Shown piece after piece: positions 6,299 through 7,336 of a stretch of DNA of 7,336 nucleotides (positions are counted from its first letter, which is position 1; each line of letters begins with the position of its first letter). Below the pieces are notes generated by a model. That model was not told where the DNA came from and did not search any database. It saw only the letters and a program-made list of their open reading frames with translations. Both the position numbers and the translations under genes were made by a program. Source of the stretch: Desulfobulbaceae bacterium UBA5123 (lineage in GTDB: Bacteria > Desulfobacterota > Desulfobulbia > Desulfobulbales > UBA5123). The stretch lies in assembly GCA_002415465.1 (NCBI GenBank), contig DHYT01000182.1:21984-29319 (forward strand), given 5' to 3'.

Positions 6299-7336
6299 TC
6301 AACCGGCCACCGTCAGATCGAAGGCGGCGGCAAACAGGGTCTTGGTGTAGGGGTGTTGCGGGGATGTGAAGAGCTGGCGGGCCGGGCCTGCCTCGACGAT
6401 GCGGCCGTTCTGCATCACCGCGATCTCGTCGGCCAGGGCGCGGACGGTGCGGAGGTCGTGGGAGATGAAGAGGTAGGTCATCCGGTGGCTTTCCTGCAGC
6501 CGTTTCAGGAGCGCGATGATCTGGGCCTGCACGGTCATGTCGAGGGCGCTGGTCGGTTCGTCAAGCACCACCAGTTTCGGACGCAGGGCCACGGCGCGGC
6601 CGATGGCGATCCGCTGCCGCTGGCCGCCTGAGAATTCGTGGGGGTAGCGGTCGGCCATGGCCGGGTCGAGCCCCACCTCCACCAGGGTTTCCTCGACGAT
6701 TTTCCTCCGTTCGGCGCGGCTGCCGCCGATCCCGTGGACCTGTAACCCCTCGGCGATGATCTGTTCGATGGTCAGCCGTGGCGACAGCGAGGAAAAGGGG
6801 TCTTGGAAGACCACCTGCAGCTCCTTGCGGAGCGGCCGCATCTCCCGATTTGAACAGGCCAGCAGATCCCGGCCCTGATAGACGATATCGCCCCGGCAGC
6901 CGGTAAGGCGCAGGATGCACATGCCAAGCGTCGTTTTGCCGGAGCCGGATTCGCCGACAATCCCGTAGGTGGTGCCCTCGCGGACGGTGAGATCGACCCC
7001 GTCCACCGCCTTGATCGTGCCCACCGTCCGTTTCAGGAAACCGGCCTTGATCGGGAAGTGGCATTTGAGGTCGCGCACCTCAAGCATCACCGGCCGCTCT
7101 TCCTTGGCCCCCGCCTCCCCCTTTGGTACGCTCTCCAGCAGTTTGATGGTGTACGGGTCCCGCGGACTGTTCATCACCGTCTCGGTGGGGCCCTGCTCGA
7201 CGATCCTTCCCCGGTGCATGATCTGCACGGTGGAGGCGATCTTCCGCACCATGTTGAGGTCGTGGGTGATCAGCAGCACCGCCATCTTGAGCTCCTGCTG
7301 GACATCCTTGATCAGCTCCAGGATCTGGGCCTGGAT
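6299..7336 (-). CDS. yejF: YejF-type double-ATPase subunit of peptide ABC importer (5' partial)
   Basis: The reading frame runs to the window edge, so the true start lies beyond base 7336; 345 residues are visible, against about 530 for E. coli YejF. The first visible part is the end of nucleotide-binding domain 1: AQILELIKDVQ, the H-switch LLITHDL, then an oligopeptide-transporter tail PRDPYTIKLLESVP. Domain 2 is complete: Walker A GESGSGKTT (128-136), Q-loop VVFQDPFSSLSPR, ABC signature FSGGQRQRIAIGRA, Walker B LVVLDEPTSALD, H-switch FISHDL, and tail SPQHPYTKTLF. AFPI/HFPI and AYLFISHDL-type stretches match YejF closely. It powers uptake of di- and oligopeptides (in E. coli also microcin C) at the inner face of the cytoplasmic membrane. 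Permease and binding-protein genes, expected upstream on the minus strand, would be beyond the right edge. All catalytic motifs of domain 2 are intact. GsiA-like glutathione importers are the main alternative. The ATG at 7285 is internal, not the start. Confidence 0.5.
   Translation of the reverse strand: MQAQILELIKDVQQELKMAVLLITHDLNMVRKIASTVQIMHRGRIVEQGPTETVMNSPRDPYTIKLLESVPKGEAGAKEERPVMLEVRDLKCHFPIKAGFLKRTVGTIKAVDGVDLTVREGTTYGIVGESGSGKTTLGMCILRLTGCRGDIVYQGRDLLACSNREMRPLRKELQVVFQDPFSSLSPRLTIEQIIAEGLQVHGIGGSRAERRKIVEETLVEVGLDPAMADRYPHEFSGGQRQRIAIGRAVALRPKLVVLDEPTSALDMTVQAQIIALLKRLQESHRMTYLFISHDLRTVRALADEIAVMQNGRIVEAGPARQLFTSPQHPYTKTLFAAAFDLTVAG

Noticed and set aside
5807..6631. 274-residue plus-strand ORF spanning the convergent gene junction
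   Set aside because: Ser/Pro/Arg-rich out-of-frame translation that runs from the DUF3786 gene into the antisense of the ABC ATPase gene; not a fusion protein.

Overview
The window is an ordinary stretch of GC-rich bacterial chromosome with six protein-coding genes, two of them cut by the window edges. I found no mobile element, CRISPR array, tRNA or rRNA. Gene content suggests a Desulfobacterota (former Deltaproteobacteria) genome, something like Desulfobulbales or Desulfuromonadales. The pointers are a DUF3786 Fe-S protein, a CheW carrying a 'CW'-type cysteine module common in signalling proteins of that phylum, and a class II aldolase of a variant I associate with Geobacter-like bacteria. 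This taxonomic call is an inference from remembered family distributions.

Layout. At the left edge, on the plus strand, is a large peptidase-U32-family protein (about 62 residues missing at the N-terminus) whose N-terminal half strongly resembles the 23S rRNA hydroxylation protein RlhA. It converges, 24 bases apart, with a minus-strand cheW-like gene. CheW and the next plus-strand gene, gluQ (glutamyl-queuosine tRNA(Asp) synthetase), diverge from a conspicuously AT-rich intergenic island of about 250 bases. That island holds candidate divergent promoters and a perfect 14-bp palindrome. Downstream is a separately transcribed class II fructose-bisphosphate aldolase (fba) with a good Shine-Dalgarno and a rho-independent terminator. 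It is followed by a DUF3786 protein with an N-terminal four-cysteine Fe-S motif, whose start is best placed after that terminator. At the right edge, on the minus strand, lies the C-terminal two thirds of a YejF-type double-ATPase subunit of a peptide ABC importer.

The genes do not form one operon or pathway: strand changes, a terminator and intergenic promoters separate them. Two products (U32/RlhA-like and GluQ) act on RNA modification, one on chemosensory signalling, one on glycolysis/gluconeogenesis, one is an uncharacterised Fe-S protein and one drives peptide uptake. I do not see a new multi-gene system. The most notable single item is the CheW, whose fold is interrupted by a roughly 65-residue cysteine-rich module that could make a normally passive adaptor responsive to redox or metal.
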